Below are positions 6,491 through 13,572 of a stretch of DNA of 13,657 nucleotides, one piece after another (positions within the stretch are counted from its first letter, which is position 1; every line of letters begins with the position of its first letter). Under the pieces are notes generated by a model that was not told the origin of the DNA, searched no databases, and saw only the letters and a list, made by a program, of their open reading frames with translations. Position numbers and translations under genes: made by a program. The stretch comes from an uncultured Alistipes sp. (GTDB lineage Bacteria > Bacteroidota > Bacteroidia > Bacteroidales > Rikenellaceae): the NCBI GenBank assembly GCA_937895825.1, contig CALBKP010000002.1:1-13657 (forward strand). The letters are read 5' to 3'.

Positions 6491-7843
6491 TTATTTCTTA
6501 TTCGCGTTCGCGCGTGCGCGTATGTTGGTCATAACCGTCTGCTTGCCGATGCGGATGTAGTCCAGTAGTGGCAAGTATGAGGGGCAGGTGTACGAGCAAC
6601 AGCCACACTCGATACAGTCGATGGTGTTATGCTCCTCGGCCATATCCCACTTCTGAAGCTTGGCGAGCTTTGACAGAAGGTAGGGCTCCAAGCCCATGGG
6701 ACACGCCGACACGCACTTACCACACTTGATGCAGGCGAACTCCTGGCCACGTGCTGCCTCCTTGCCCGAGAGTACCGTGATGCCCGAGCAACCCTTGATA
6801 AGCGGAGCGGTGATGTCTACTACGGCACGACCCATCATTGGACCACCATTCAGTAGCTTAACGTCGCCCTCAGGAAGACCACCAGCGAGGTTGATAATCT
6901 CACCTACGCAAGTACCCATACGTGCGAGGAAGTTATGTGTCGAGCCGAGCGCCTTACCCGTGATTGTTACCACACGCTCGATAAGGGGCTTGTTCTTCTG
7001 AACAGCCTCATATACGGCAATAGCCGTTGATACGTTGCACACAACAGCACCTACCGAGATGGGCAGTGCAGGAGGAGGTGCTACCTGACGGCCAGTAACG
7101 GCAGCGATCAACTGCTTCTCGCCACCCTGAGGATAGCGTAGCTTGAGGGGCATAACTTCAATACCCTTATAGTTGTTGCGAGCGATAATATCGCGAAGAT
7201 GCGAAATAGCATCGGGCTTGTTGTTCTCAACACCGATAACGGCACGATCAACCTTAACGGCACGCATAAGAATCTCTATGCCCGTGAGTAGCATCTCGGT
7301 ACGCTCCAACATATTGCGGTAGTCCGATGTGAGGTAGGGCTCACACTCAACGCCATTGATGATCAAGACCTCGGCCTTCTGTCCATCGGGCACTGATAGC
7401 TTTACGTGTGTGGGGAACTGAGCGCCACCAAGACCTACGACACCAGCGTTACGTACCTTAGTGATGATCTCCTCGGGCGTGAGTGTACACTCGCGCTTAA
7501 GCTCCGGCGTGCGGTCGATATCCTCCATCCACTCGTCACCCTCGCGCTTGATAACGACCATTATCCTTCGCTGACCCTGACCATTAGGGTAGGCATCAAC
7601 CGATGTCACTGTGCCTGATATGGGGGCGTGGATGTTAGCCGATACGAAGCCCGTAGCCTGACCGATAAGCTGGCCAGTAAGCACCTTGTCGCCCTTTTGT
7701 ACGATAGGTGTCGAGGGTGCTCCTATATGCTGTATCATCGTAACCTTTACCTCATTGGGAAGGTCGAGTACCTCAATAGCCTTATCCTTGCTCCACTCCT
7801 TGTTATCCGACGGATGAATACCGCCAATTGGAAATGTTCTCAT
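6491..7843 (-). CDS. rnfC: Rnf electron transport complex subunit C, NADH/4Fe-4S
   Basis: A 450-residue membrane-associated subunit that carries the NAD(H) and FMN site and two 4Fe-4S clusters. Residues ~30-105 form a barrel-sandwich (biotinyl-like) domain, then the Complex I 51-kDa-type fold with VGLGGAQFPTHVKL (136-149), INGVECEPYL (162-171) and a SLBB-type segment. Cluster ligands are C371, C374, C377, C381 and C410, C413, C416, C420. The third residue after GGA is commonly G or T in relatives and is Q here. Length is typical of short RnfC forms without the long Ala/Lys-rich tail of E. coli RsxC. It follows rnfB by 11 bases. Confidence 0.95.
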   Translation of the reverse strand: MRTFPIGGIHPSDNKEWSKDKAIEVLDLPNEVKVTMIQHIGAPSTPIVQKGDKVLTGQLIGQATGFVSANIHAPISGTVTSVDAYPNGQGQRRIMVVIKREGDEWMEDIDRTPELKRECTLTPEEIITKVRNAGVVGLGGAQFPTHVKLSVPDGQKAEVLIINGVECEPYLTSDYRNMLERTEMLLTGIEILMRAVKVDRAVIGVENNKPDAISHLRDIIARNNYKGIEVMPLKLRYPQGGEKQLIAAVTGRQVAPPPALPISVGAVVCNVSTAIAVYEAVQKNKPLIERVVTITGKALGSTHNFLARMGTCVGEIINLAGGLPEGDVKLLNGGPMMGRAVVDITAPLIKGCSGITVLSGKEAARGQEFACIKCGKCVSACPMGLEPYLLSKLAKLQKWDMAEEHNTIDCIECGCCSYTCPSYLPLLDYIRIGKQTVMTNIRARANANKK

Positions 7844-7854
7844 AGTCTTACTTA

Positions 7855-8748
7855 CTACTTATTAGCGGGTTCAACCTTATTCTCTACCTTAGGCTCTGCC
7901 TTAGCTGCGGGAGTCTTGGGCTCCTTAGGCAGACGCTCCATGTTTACGATGTGGATGGCACCCGTGGGGCACTCGTTGACACACTTGCGGCACAACTTGC
8001 ACTTCTCGGGGTCGATGTAAGCCAAGTGGCTGTCGATGCTAATAGCACCAAAGGCACAAACCTTCTCGCACTTGCCACAACCGATACATCCAGCCTTGCA
8101 GACCTTCGATACCACAGCACCGCGGTTCTTAGAGCGGCAGGCCACGTAGATAGCACGGTTCTTGGGCCACTTCTTGCGGAGCTCGAATAGACCTTTGGGG
8201 CAGGCCTTAACACAAGCTCCACATGCTGTACACTTGTCGGGGTCTACCTCCACAAGGCCAGTCTCGGGGTTGAGGCTCAGCGCACCAAACTTGCAAGCGT
8301 GTACGCAGTCGCCGTAGCCAATACAGCCAAAGGCACAGCCCGACTCTCCAACATAGAATGTGTTAACCACAGCGCAGCTTAGAGCCCCGTCGTAGTGGTT
8401 GACCTTGGGACGCTTCTCGCACGTGCCACCACAGCGCATGGTTGCTACCATGGGGCTCTTCTCGGGGGCTGTCTTACCAAGGTAGTTGGCGATAGAATTC
8501 ATCACCTCACCACCTGCCACTGGGCAGAAGAGCGAGCCGATATTGTCGCGCTTAACCAACGCCTCGGACATAGCACGACATCCAGCGAAGCCACAGCCAC
8601 CACAGTTTGCACCAGGAAGCATCTTCTCCACTTCGTCAATACGAGGATCCTCCTCGACCTTGAACTTCTGTGCCACGAAGTACAAGATTACAGCCAAGAG
8701 TACGCCCAGAACACTGAGCGTAAGGACTGTTAATACTAAACTATTCAT
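7855..8748 (-). CDS. rnfB: Rnf electron transport complex subunit B, multi-ferredoxin
   Basis: A 297-residue subunit, the expected entry point for electrons from reduced ferredoxin. An N-terminal membrane helix (residues 1-25) is followed by the 4Fe-4S domain with C49, C52, C57 and C75 (GANCGGCGFAGC). Four ferredoxin-type motifs follow: C138/C142/C148/C152, C173/C176/C179/C183, C221/C224/C227/C231 and C250/C253/C256/C260. The E. coli protein has 192 residues and two such motifs; the longer form with extra clusters is the type seen in Bacteroidetes and anaerobes. The end (residues ~274-297) is a Pro/Lys/Ala/Glu-rich tail. Its ATG overlaps the stop of the rseC-like gene as ATGA, indicating translational coupling. 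Confidence 0.95.
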   Translation of the reverse strand: MNSLVLTVLTLSVLGVLLAVILYFVAQKFKVEEDPRIDEVEKMLPGANCGGCGFAGCRAMSEALVKRDNIGSLFCPVAGGEVMNSIANYLGKTAPEKSPMVATMRCGGTCEKRPKVNHYDGALSCAVVNTFYVGESGCAFGCIGYGDCVHACKFGALSLNPETGLVEVDPDKCTACGACVKACPKGLFELRKKWPKNRAIYVACRSKNRGAVVSKVCKAGCIGCGKCEKVCAFGAISIDSHLAYIDPEKCKLCRKCVNECPTGAIHIVNMERLPKEPKTPAAKAEPKVENKVEPANK

Positions 8749-9164
8749 GACTCTTTTATAATTGTAAATTGTATCCGTTGTTCAAACTTATGTCGCATAA
8801 CATACATCGCCACATAATAGATGACCACAGCACCAATACTTGCCACGGCCGATACTCCATCCTCCATGCCAAAGGCTTTCAAGCCAAAAAGCGTGGCGAG
8901 CAACACCACAAGAGGAAGGATATAACCCCACACCACTGATGACCAACCCATCGAGGGACGCAGCAATGCTACAACCACACGCTCGCCCATCTCGAATGTT
9001 GAGGCATAGGGTGTGGTAACCTCGATGATGCGTTCCGCACCCTTCTCGCCACACATTCCCTTAGCGTGGCACCCAGCACAAGCAGTCTGCTGCTCGACAC
9101 GCACGAAGACCTTGTTGCCCTCGACGCGCTCGACCTTGCCCCTATGTTGGATGTTCTGGCTCAT
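8745..9164 (-). CDS. rseC: SoxR-reducing system protein RseC family
   Basis: A 139-residue inner-membrane protein of the RseC/MucC family, an accessory factor encoded with Rnf/Rsx operons. The N-terminal soluble part carries the cysteine motif C29, C32, C38 (TACAGCHAKGMC), and two hydrophobic segments follow at ~73-93 and ~103-120. In E. coli RseC works with RsxABCDGE to keep SoxR reduced; in Bacteroidetes the family travels with Rnf and its exact role is not established. A GGAG sequence lies 8-9 bases before the ATG, a clearer Shine-Dalgarno than at most starts here. It sits 26 bases after nadE and overlaps rnfB by four bases. Confidence 0.88.
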   Translation of the reverse strand: MSQNIQHRGKVERVEGNKVFVRVEQQTACAGCHAKGMCGEKGAERIIEVTTPYASTFEMGERVVVALLRPSMGWSSVVWGYILPLVVLLATLFGLKAFGMEDGVSAVASIGAVVIYYVAMYVMRHKFEQRIQFTIIKES

Positions 9165-9190
9165 GGTGCTATCTCCGTGAGTGGAATTGG

Positions 9191-10777
9191 TTACTCGCAG
9201 TAGTGGTTAACCAAAGGCATAAGCCACTCGTGGCCAAAGGCGCAAGGCGAGAGACGCAACACTGGTGGGAACTGGTAGCGCTTCTTTTCGTTCTGCATAA
9301 CCATACGGTGGATCTTCTCGACAACCTCTGAGTCAAAGCCTGCGTTGATGATATCCTCACGGTGCTGCTTTTTCTCGATCATACGGAAGAGGATAGCGTC
9401 GATAACTTCGTAGTGGGGTAGGTGGTCGCTATCCTTCTGGTTGGGACGAAGCTCCGATGATGGCTCCTTGTCGATGATGCTATCGGGGATAACCTCGTTA
9501 TATGTAGCATTGATATAGCGTGCAAGGTCGTAGATCTCACTCTTGTATAGGTCGCCCGTGGGACTGAACGTACCTGCAGTGTCGCCATAGAGCGTACACC
9601 AGCCGAGGGCGTTCTCGCTCTTGTTCGACGAGTTCAGAAGCATGTAGCCCGTCTTGTTCTGCAAGGCCATAAGCATCGTCGTACGTATGCGTGTCTGGAT
9701 ATTCTCCTCCGTAGCGTCGAACTCCGTACCGCCAATGACGGGCTGAAGAGTGCCTACCATAGCGTTGTATGCCTCGATGATAGGGAGCACGCTATACTCC
9801 ACACCGAGATTCTCGGCCAATAGCTTTGCATCCTCCACGCTCTCGTTGGGCGTAAAGGGCGAGGGCATCAAGAGCACGCGGACATTCTCCTTGCCAAGCG
9901 CACCAACAGCGATACATGCAACAACAGCTGAGTCGATACCGCCCGAGAGACCCACACAAGCCTTCTTGTAGCCGTTCTTGTGGAAATAGTCGCGAAGACC
10001 CAGGCATGCTGCCTCGTAGATCATACGGGTACGGTCGTTGTAGGTGGTAAATGGTACCTCGAAGGGCTCGTTCTTAGCCTCGGTGTCGATAAACTTAATA
10101 TCCTCCTCGAAGCTCTTGAGCAGAAGAATCAAGCGGCCATCGCGGTTAAGGACTCCCGAGGTGCCGTCATAGACAATGTCTCCCGAGCCGCCTACCTGGT
10201 TGATAAGCACGAGGTTTGTGCCCTCGGCAAATGCCAGGCGGCTCATCTTGTCGAAGCGGCGGGTGAGGATACCCTTACCGTAACGACGTGCGTTTACAGA
10301 GATGACAGCGTCGATATCCTCGTCAATCTCGTCTACGTGGCTGAGGTCGTCGCCAACAACTACCTTGAAGACCTTATCCTTGATGTGAATGGTCTGACTA
10401 CCGATAGACGAACCCACGATGTAACCCATCTCGCGGCGTGCCGTAACGTAACGCTTGCCGATGTACTCGATGTTGCCATTTGCGTCGATATATGCCGCAG
10501 CACTTATCGGGCCCTCGGCCGTAAGGTAGGGAGTACCTACGATTGCTGCAATGCCGTGACACTTCTCGGCGATAGTTTCAACAGCCTCCTCGCAGAGGGT
10601 AAGGAAGGTGGTCTTTGTAAGCAGACCGTAGGCGGGTGTTCCCGATACGGCGAACTCGGCAAATACCACAAGGTCGGCACCAGCACCCTTAGAGTGCTCG
10701 ATTGCTGAGATGATTTTCTCGGTGTTGGCCTTGATGTCGCCTACCGTAAAGTTGAGCTGAGCTAATGCTATCTTCAT
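9191..10777 (-). CDS. nadE: NAD+ synthetase with divergent glutaminase-like N-domain
   Basis: A 528-residue protein for the last step of NAD+ synthesis: ATP-dependent amidation of nicotinate adenine dinucleotide. Residues 1-~240 form a nitrilase/CN-hydrolase-type domain and ~250-528 form the synthetase. The synthetase is complete: PP-loop SGGIDSA (278-284), MPSPFTPNES, LNSSNKSE, YGDTAGTFSP and SSELRPNQKDSDHLP. In the N-domain Glu41 (FAEFAVSG) and Lys108 (GKRYV) fit two catalytic positions, but the usual ICEDLW cysteine motif is replaced by VVGDDLS with Gly142, and no cysteine occurs between residues 73 and 258. Glutamine hydrolysis is therefore doubtful, and free ammonia may be the nitrogen source. 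It is the first gene of the rnf operon, transcribed from a -7 element at 10845-10852. Confidence 0.93.
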   Translation of the reverse strand: MKIALAQLNFTVGDIKANTEKIISAIEHSKGAGADLVVFAEFAVSGTPAYGLLTKTTFLTLCEEAVETIAEKCHGIAAIVGTPYLTAEGPISAAAYIDANGNIEYIGKRYVTARREMGYIVGSSIGSQTIHIKDKVFKVVVGDDLSHVDEIDEDIDAVISVNARRYGKGILTRRFDKMSRLAFAEGTNLVLINQVGGSGDIVYDGTSGVLNRDGRLILLLKSFEEDIKFIDTEAKNEPFEVPFTTYNDRTRMIYEAACLGLRDYFHKNGYKKACVGLSGGIDSAVVACIAVGALGKENVRVLLMPSPFTPNESVEDAKLLAENLGVEYSVLPIIEAYNAMVGTLQPVIGGTEFDATEENIQTRIRTTMLMALQNKTGYMLLNSSNKSENALGWCTLYGDTAGTFSPTGDLYKSEIYDLARYINATYNEVIPDSIIDKEPSSELRPNQKDSDHLPHYEVIDAILFRMIEKKQHREDIINAGFDSEVVEKIHRMVMQNEKKRYQFPPVLRLSPCAFGHEWLMPLVNHYCE

Positions 10778-10815
10778 ATCTTGTTTTTAACTTTTTGCCT
10801 ATGAGGTTGGGCTTA

Positions 10816-10833
10816 CTATACCTTTAGGTATAG
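10816..10833 (-). promoter_or_regulatory. Dyad in the nadE-rnf leader
   Basis: CTATACC, TTTA, GGTATAG: a perfect seven-pair inverted repeat around four bases. It lies 12-29 bases downstream of the -7 element on the minus strand, at or just after the expected transcription start and about 40 bases before the nadE ATG. It could be an operator for a dimeric repressor or a hairpin at the 5' end of the messenger. No T-run follows, so it is not an attenuator terminator by itself. Confidence 0.5.
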
Positions 10834-10844
10834 CTTTAACGCGG

Positions 10845-10852
10845 CAAAGGTA
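10845..10852 (-). promoter_or_regulatory. -7 element of the nadE-rseC-rnfBCDGEA operon
   Basis: On the minus strand this reads TACCTTTG, an exact TAnnTTTG match, 67 bases before the nadE start. No good -33 TTTG is found at the expected distance. The flanks (ATTTTTAC before, CCGCG after) are almost the same as at the thioredoxin-fold gene promoter at 12745-12752. Confidence 0.7.
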
Positions 10853-10885
10853 GTAAAAATTTGTGTAATAACAGCTATTTTGGTG

Positions 10886-10937
10886 AAAAATAGAGCGATT
10901 ATATGGCAATGACGTTGCCTCAAGCGATTCGCGCTAT
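10886..10937 (-). terminator. Candidate terminator of the barrel-protein operon
   Basis: On the minus strand ATAGCGCG (10937-10930) can pair with CGCTCTAT (10897-10890) with one mismatch, enclosing an inner GGCAA/TTGCC hairpin, and TTTTT follows at once. The layout suits transcription arriving from the outer-membrane gene ending at 10969 and lies just upstream of the nadE promoter. The stem is imperfect with large internal loops, so support is moderate. Confidence 0.4.
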
Positions 10938-10968
10938 GACATAATGCGATGACGAGAGTTGTATGTGT

Positions 10969-12165
10969 CTAAAACGGGAGGTTTAGACCGAGGATAAGAT
11001 AGCGGCTATTGCGACCGAAAGCCATGTCGAGACGGATGGTTGAAAGTCTGTTTATCGACCAGCGCAGACCTACACCGTAGGTGGGTAATACCTTGTGCCA
11101 TGTGAACGGGTCGTCCGATGAGAAGGCCTCGCCTGCCCCGCCCCACGCGGCAATGCCTAAGCCTTGCCAGATGTGCTGGCGTAGCTCAAGTTGTGCGCTT
11201 ATGAGGTTGTCGCCATTGTATCTACCTGCGTAGTAGCCGCGCATGCGATCGTCGCCACCAAGCTCGGCGCGCATAAACCAGGGTGTGGCGGCGTTGTGAA
11301 ACTCGCCATAGAGGTCAAGAGCGAGAGTCGCTCCGCGCCATAGCGGCTGAAAGTAATCGAAAATAATCTTAAGTGTGTAAAGATGTGAATATAAGTTGTT
11401 TGCAAACTTAGGTCGTGCCGTGATTTTAGCTGTGGCATAGATGCCGCGTGTGGTATATTCGGAGTGTCGTCGTGTGTCTACTCCAAGACCGAGACCTATG
11501 CCAAAAGAGGAGGCGTTATGGCTCTCGCCGTGAGTGATAAACTCTGCCTGATTGTCGAATCCAATAGCCGTGATGTTGCGGTAATCGGCGGCGATGTCAA
11601 CGAAGAATTGCGGCAAGATGTAGTAGCGATAATCGAGCCACGCCGCATAGTCGCGCGAGGTATATGTGCCGGCGCTATTCTGGCGCGAGGTGTTGTAGTC
11701 AAGACCCCAGATATAGGTTGGCTCGAAGTATGCATTTATGCCGTATCCCAGACGATGACGACCATCGCCAAGATGGTTGCAACCAACGACTGATACTCCG
11801 TAGTAGCCAGTTAATGAGGCTGTTGCTGATATTGATAGCATGCCTGGCGTTGTATCCGAATCATTACCCTGACGGTAATATAGGTTGCCGATAGCGGCGA
11901 GTCGCCAGCCTGTATTTGCCGAGTAGCCCGGGCCACCAAAGATGTTGAAACGCACCTTCTTGTTGCCGAGGTTATCGGAGAGATAGTCATCTAATCCCGA
12001 CGAGAACCCATCATTTGCAGGGGTATATCTGTACGATATTGTGTTGCCGTTGATGGTGCTCTCTTCGAAGCCTTGTCCATAGAGCTTAACCGCGTTAAGC
12101 AATAAAAGGATCGCCATAGAGACGATCCTGATACTCTTTGTGTTATATCGTTTTACTGTGGGCAT
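10969..12165 (-). CDS. BamA/TamA-type outer-membrane beta-barrel protein, no POTRA
   Basis: A 398-residue predicted outer-membrane barrel. An N-terminal signal peptide (hydrophobic residues ~16-29, possible cut near LYGQG) is followed by alternating polar/hydrophobic strands rich in Tyr, Gly and Trp, and the chain ends in LNLPF with a terminal phenylalanine typical of BAM substrates. GGDDRMRGYYAGRYNGDN (303-320) with Arg309-Gly310 matches the RGY..GR motif of the Omp85 barrel (bacterial surface antigen family). BamA itself is about twice this length; no POTRA domains precede the barrel, so this is a short relative of unknown cargo. Its ATG overlaps the stop of the preceding gene as TAATG, so the two are translationally coupled. 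The internal Met17 is an alternative start. Confidence 0.8.
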   Translation of the reverse strand: MPTVKRYNTKSIRIVSMAILLLLNAVKLYGQGFEESTINGNTISYRYTPANDGFSSGLDDYLSDNLGNKKVRFNIFGGPGYSANTGWRLAAIGNLYYRQGNDSDTTPGMLSISATASLTGYYGVSVVGCNHLGDGRHRLGYGINAYFEPTYIWGLDYNTSRQNSAGTYTSRDYAAWLDYRYYILPQFFVDIAADYRNITAIGFDNQAEFITHGESHNASSFGIGLGLGVDTRRHSEYTTRGIYATAKITARPKFANNLYSHLYTLKIIFDYFQPLWRGATLALDLYGEFHNAATPWFMRAELGGDDRMRGYYAGRYNGDNLISAQLELRQHIWQGLGIAAWGGAGEAFSSDDPFTWHKVLPTYGVGLRWSINRLSTIRLDMAFGRNSRYLILGLNLPF

Positions 12166-12683
12166 TAGCGCAAGGGGTCAGCTGCTGCGATAAAGCGCTG
12201 TTGCTCCTCCTCCGACATCTCACCCTTATGAACATATACCAACTCGCCAGCCTTGTTTACGAGCATGATGACGAACATATTGTCGCAGTCACCCAAACGC
12301 CAAGCACTCGAGATGTAGTGGTCGGGGTCGCATAGGATCGTTGCACCATTCTTTGCGGTACGTGCGTCGGCAATTTTACGTACGAGTGAGTTGGGATAAA
12401 CGGCATCCTTAAGATTTACGATACCGAAGCCCTCGATGTTGGGACCCTGCACTCGACCAGTCTCCTCGATGTGTGAGATAAAGTCGTGGTTCTGCTTGGG
12501 AACCTCGGGATCAACGTAGAAGATAAGTAAGTTCTTCTCGCCCCACCATGGCAGTCGTGCCTTGTTGGTGTCAAGATCCTGAACCTCAACGTTTCGCACC
12601 TTGCGAGGGAGACTCTGTGCTTCAGCCGAAACGGTGAATGTAAAGGCTGCAATGACGATAAGAAGTAATGCTCGTAGTTTCAT
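12165..12683 (-). CDS. Periplasmic thioredoxin-fold protein, YtfJ-like
   Basis: A 172-residue exported protein: signal peptide 1-22 (VSAEA then QS). The mature part has LLIFYVDPEVPKQNHDF, GFGIVNLKDAVYPNSLVRKI, AWRLGDCDNMFVIMLVNKAGELVYVHKG and a final EEEQQRFI helix, an order that resembles the thioredoxin-like YtfJ family. There is no CxxC; the two cysteines (C118, C133) are far apart in sequence, so oxidoreductase activity is not predicted, though a disulfide between them is possible. It is co-transcribed and translationally coupled with the downstream barrel protein, which suggests a shared envelope role. Family assignment is from memory of sequence pattern and is moderately secure. Confidence 0.7.
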   Translation of the reverse strand: MKLRALLLIVIAAFTFTVSAEAQSLPRKVRNVEVQDLDTNKARLPWWGEKNLLIFYVDPEVPKQNHDFISHIEETGRVQGPNIEGFGIVNLKDAVYPNSLVRKIADARTAKNGATILCDPDHYISSAWRLGDCDNMFVIMLVNKAGELVYVHKGEMSEEEQQRFIAAADPLR

Positions 12684-12718
12684 AGTTATAATCTACTTTT
12701 AATTTTAACGTTCGACTT

Positions 12719-12731
12719 TTGTGTTACACAA
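12719..12731. promoter_or_regulatory. Palindrome in the leader of the YtfJ-like gene
   Basis: TTGTGTTACACAA is a perfect inverted repeat around one central base. It lies about 14-26 bases downstream of the -7 element and ~36 bases before the ATG of the minus-strand gene, a position that would suit a repressor. A chance dyad in AT-rich leader sequence cannot be excluded. Confidence 0.4.
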
Positions 12732-12744
12732 ATGTATAACACGG

Positions 12745-12752
12745 CAAAGGTA
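12745..12752 (-). promoter_or_regulatory. -7 element of the YtfJ-like/barrel operon
   Basis: Minus-strand TACCTTTG, 62 bases before the start codon at 12683. The neighbourhood TTTTTATTACCTTTGCCG nearly repeats the nadE promoter (TTTTTACTACCTTTGCCG). No clear -33 element is seen. Confidence 0.7.
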
Positions 12753-12868
12753 ATAAAAATATCAAGAATATCTCCATTACAGATGTCGACTTTTTTGCCA
12801 TTTGACGAGATTTAATTGCTAAAGTGACAAACAACTAAACAAATAGCCGAAATTGATAAATGAAATTA

Positions 12869-12899
12869 TTGATGATACATCTGGTTTTTTGTATCTTTG
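12869..12899 (+). promoter_or_regulatory. Promoter of the protein tyrosine phosphatase gene
   Basis: TTG at 12869-12871 and TATCTTTG at 12892-12899 with 20 bases between them fit the Bacteroidetes -33/-7 layout. The ATG at 12925 follows 25 bases later. This placement rules out the upstream in-frame TTG at 12853 as the start. Confidence 0.72.
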
Positions 12900-12924
12900 T
12901 GGGCAAATTAATGAGGATAAGATT

Positions 12925-13395
12925 ATGAAACAGCGTATTTTGTTCGTGTGCCTCGGTAATATATGTCGCTCTCCTGCGGCCGAGGCGATGTTCCGCATGC
13001 TCGTTTGTCGTGAAGGTCTCGAGGATATGGTGGAGATAGACTCTGCTGGCACCTATGGTGGACATAGCGGCGAGCGTTCTGATCCGCGTATGCGCCGTGC
13101 TGCTGAGGCCCGCGGTATTGAGATGACGCATCGTGCACGTCAGGTCAAGGAGGAGGACTTTGAACGCTTCGATCGTGTTATCGCGATGGATGATAATAAC
13201 TACGAGGCGTTGTTTCGCCTCGCTCCCGACCGTCAGGCGCAACAGAAGATCTATCGTTTCCGCGAGTTTTTGCGCCGATATCCAGACTGGTCGTATATCC
13301 CCGATCCATATTATGAGGGACATGAGGGCTTCGAACTTGTACTCGACCTGTTGGAGGATGGGTGCGCTACATTGCTCGAGGAGCTGAGAGGGTAG
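12925..13395 (+). CDS. Low-molecular-weight protein tyrosine phosphatase
   Basis: A 156-residue cytoplasmic phosphatase. The P-loop is at the N-terminus: FVCLGNICRSP with nucleophile Cys9 and Arg15 (C-x5-R-S). IDSAGTYG (38-45) is the second conserved block, and DPYYEG (127-132) supplies the general acid Asp127. Length matches the family (about 150-160). In bacteria these enzymes act on tyrosine-phosphorylated kinases of capsule/exopolysaccharide systems or as arsenate-reductase-like relatives; no Wzc-type kinase or ars gene is nearby, so the substrate is open. The frame is open upstream to a TTG at 12853, but the promoter lies inside that extension and ATG 12925 gives the canonical start MKQRILFVC. 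It is a single gene, divergent from the YtfJ-like operon. Confidence 0.93.
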   Translation: MKQRILFVCLGNICRSPAAEAMFRMLVCREGLEDMVEIDSAGTYGGHSGERSDPRMRRAAEARGIEMTHRARQVKEEDFERFDRVIAMDDNNYEALFRLAPDRQAQQKIYRFREFLRRYPDWSYIPDPYYEGHEGFELVLDLLEDGCATLLEELRG

Positions 13396-13572
13396 AGCTG
13401 CTGGTTTAGTGTGGTCTCGACATTGTACAATTGGGTGTTAAGCCCTAAAATGTGGTTTTTCTCATCTATAGTCAAGATTTTGGGTGTAAAAATATTTTTT
13501 GATGTAATATATTGGTATATAGCGTAATACGTGGATAGTATAGGTTGCCAATAAAAAATATTTTACAAATTA
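13396..13572 (+). other. AT-rich spacer between phosphatase and tRNA
   Basis: No credible gene is present. A weak GGG...CCC hairpin (TTGGGTGTTAAGCCCTAA, about 13431-13448) followed by GGTTTTTC could end the phosphatase message but is too weak to call a terminator. The rest is AT-rich sequence leading into the tRNA promoter. Confidence 0.5.

Noticed and set aside
6497..6522. CGCG-rich run at the 3' end of rnfC
   Set aside because: It encodes the basic Arg/Ala/Asn tail of RnfC; a short alternating purine-pyrimidine stretch here needs no separate explanation.
6081..6560. 159-codon plus-strand frame opposite rnfD/rnfC
   Set aside because: Antisense to two certain Rnf genes and spans their junction; no promoter or motif.
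9980..10708. 242-codon plus-strand frame opposite nadE
   Set aside because: It lies wholly antisense to a well-supported NAD+ synthetase gene and its translation shows no family motif; long antisense frames arise from the codon pattern of the real gene.
12853..12924. 24-residue N-terminal extension of the tyrosine phosphatase from a TTG
   Set aside because: The -7 promoter element at 12892-12899 lies inside it, and the ATG at 12925 gives the canonical N-terminus immediately before the P-loop.
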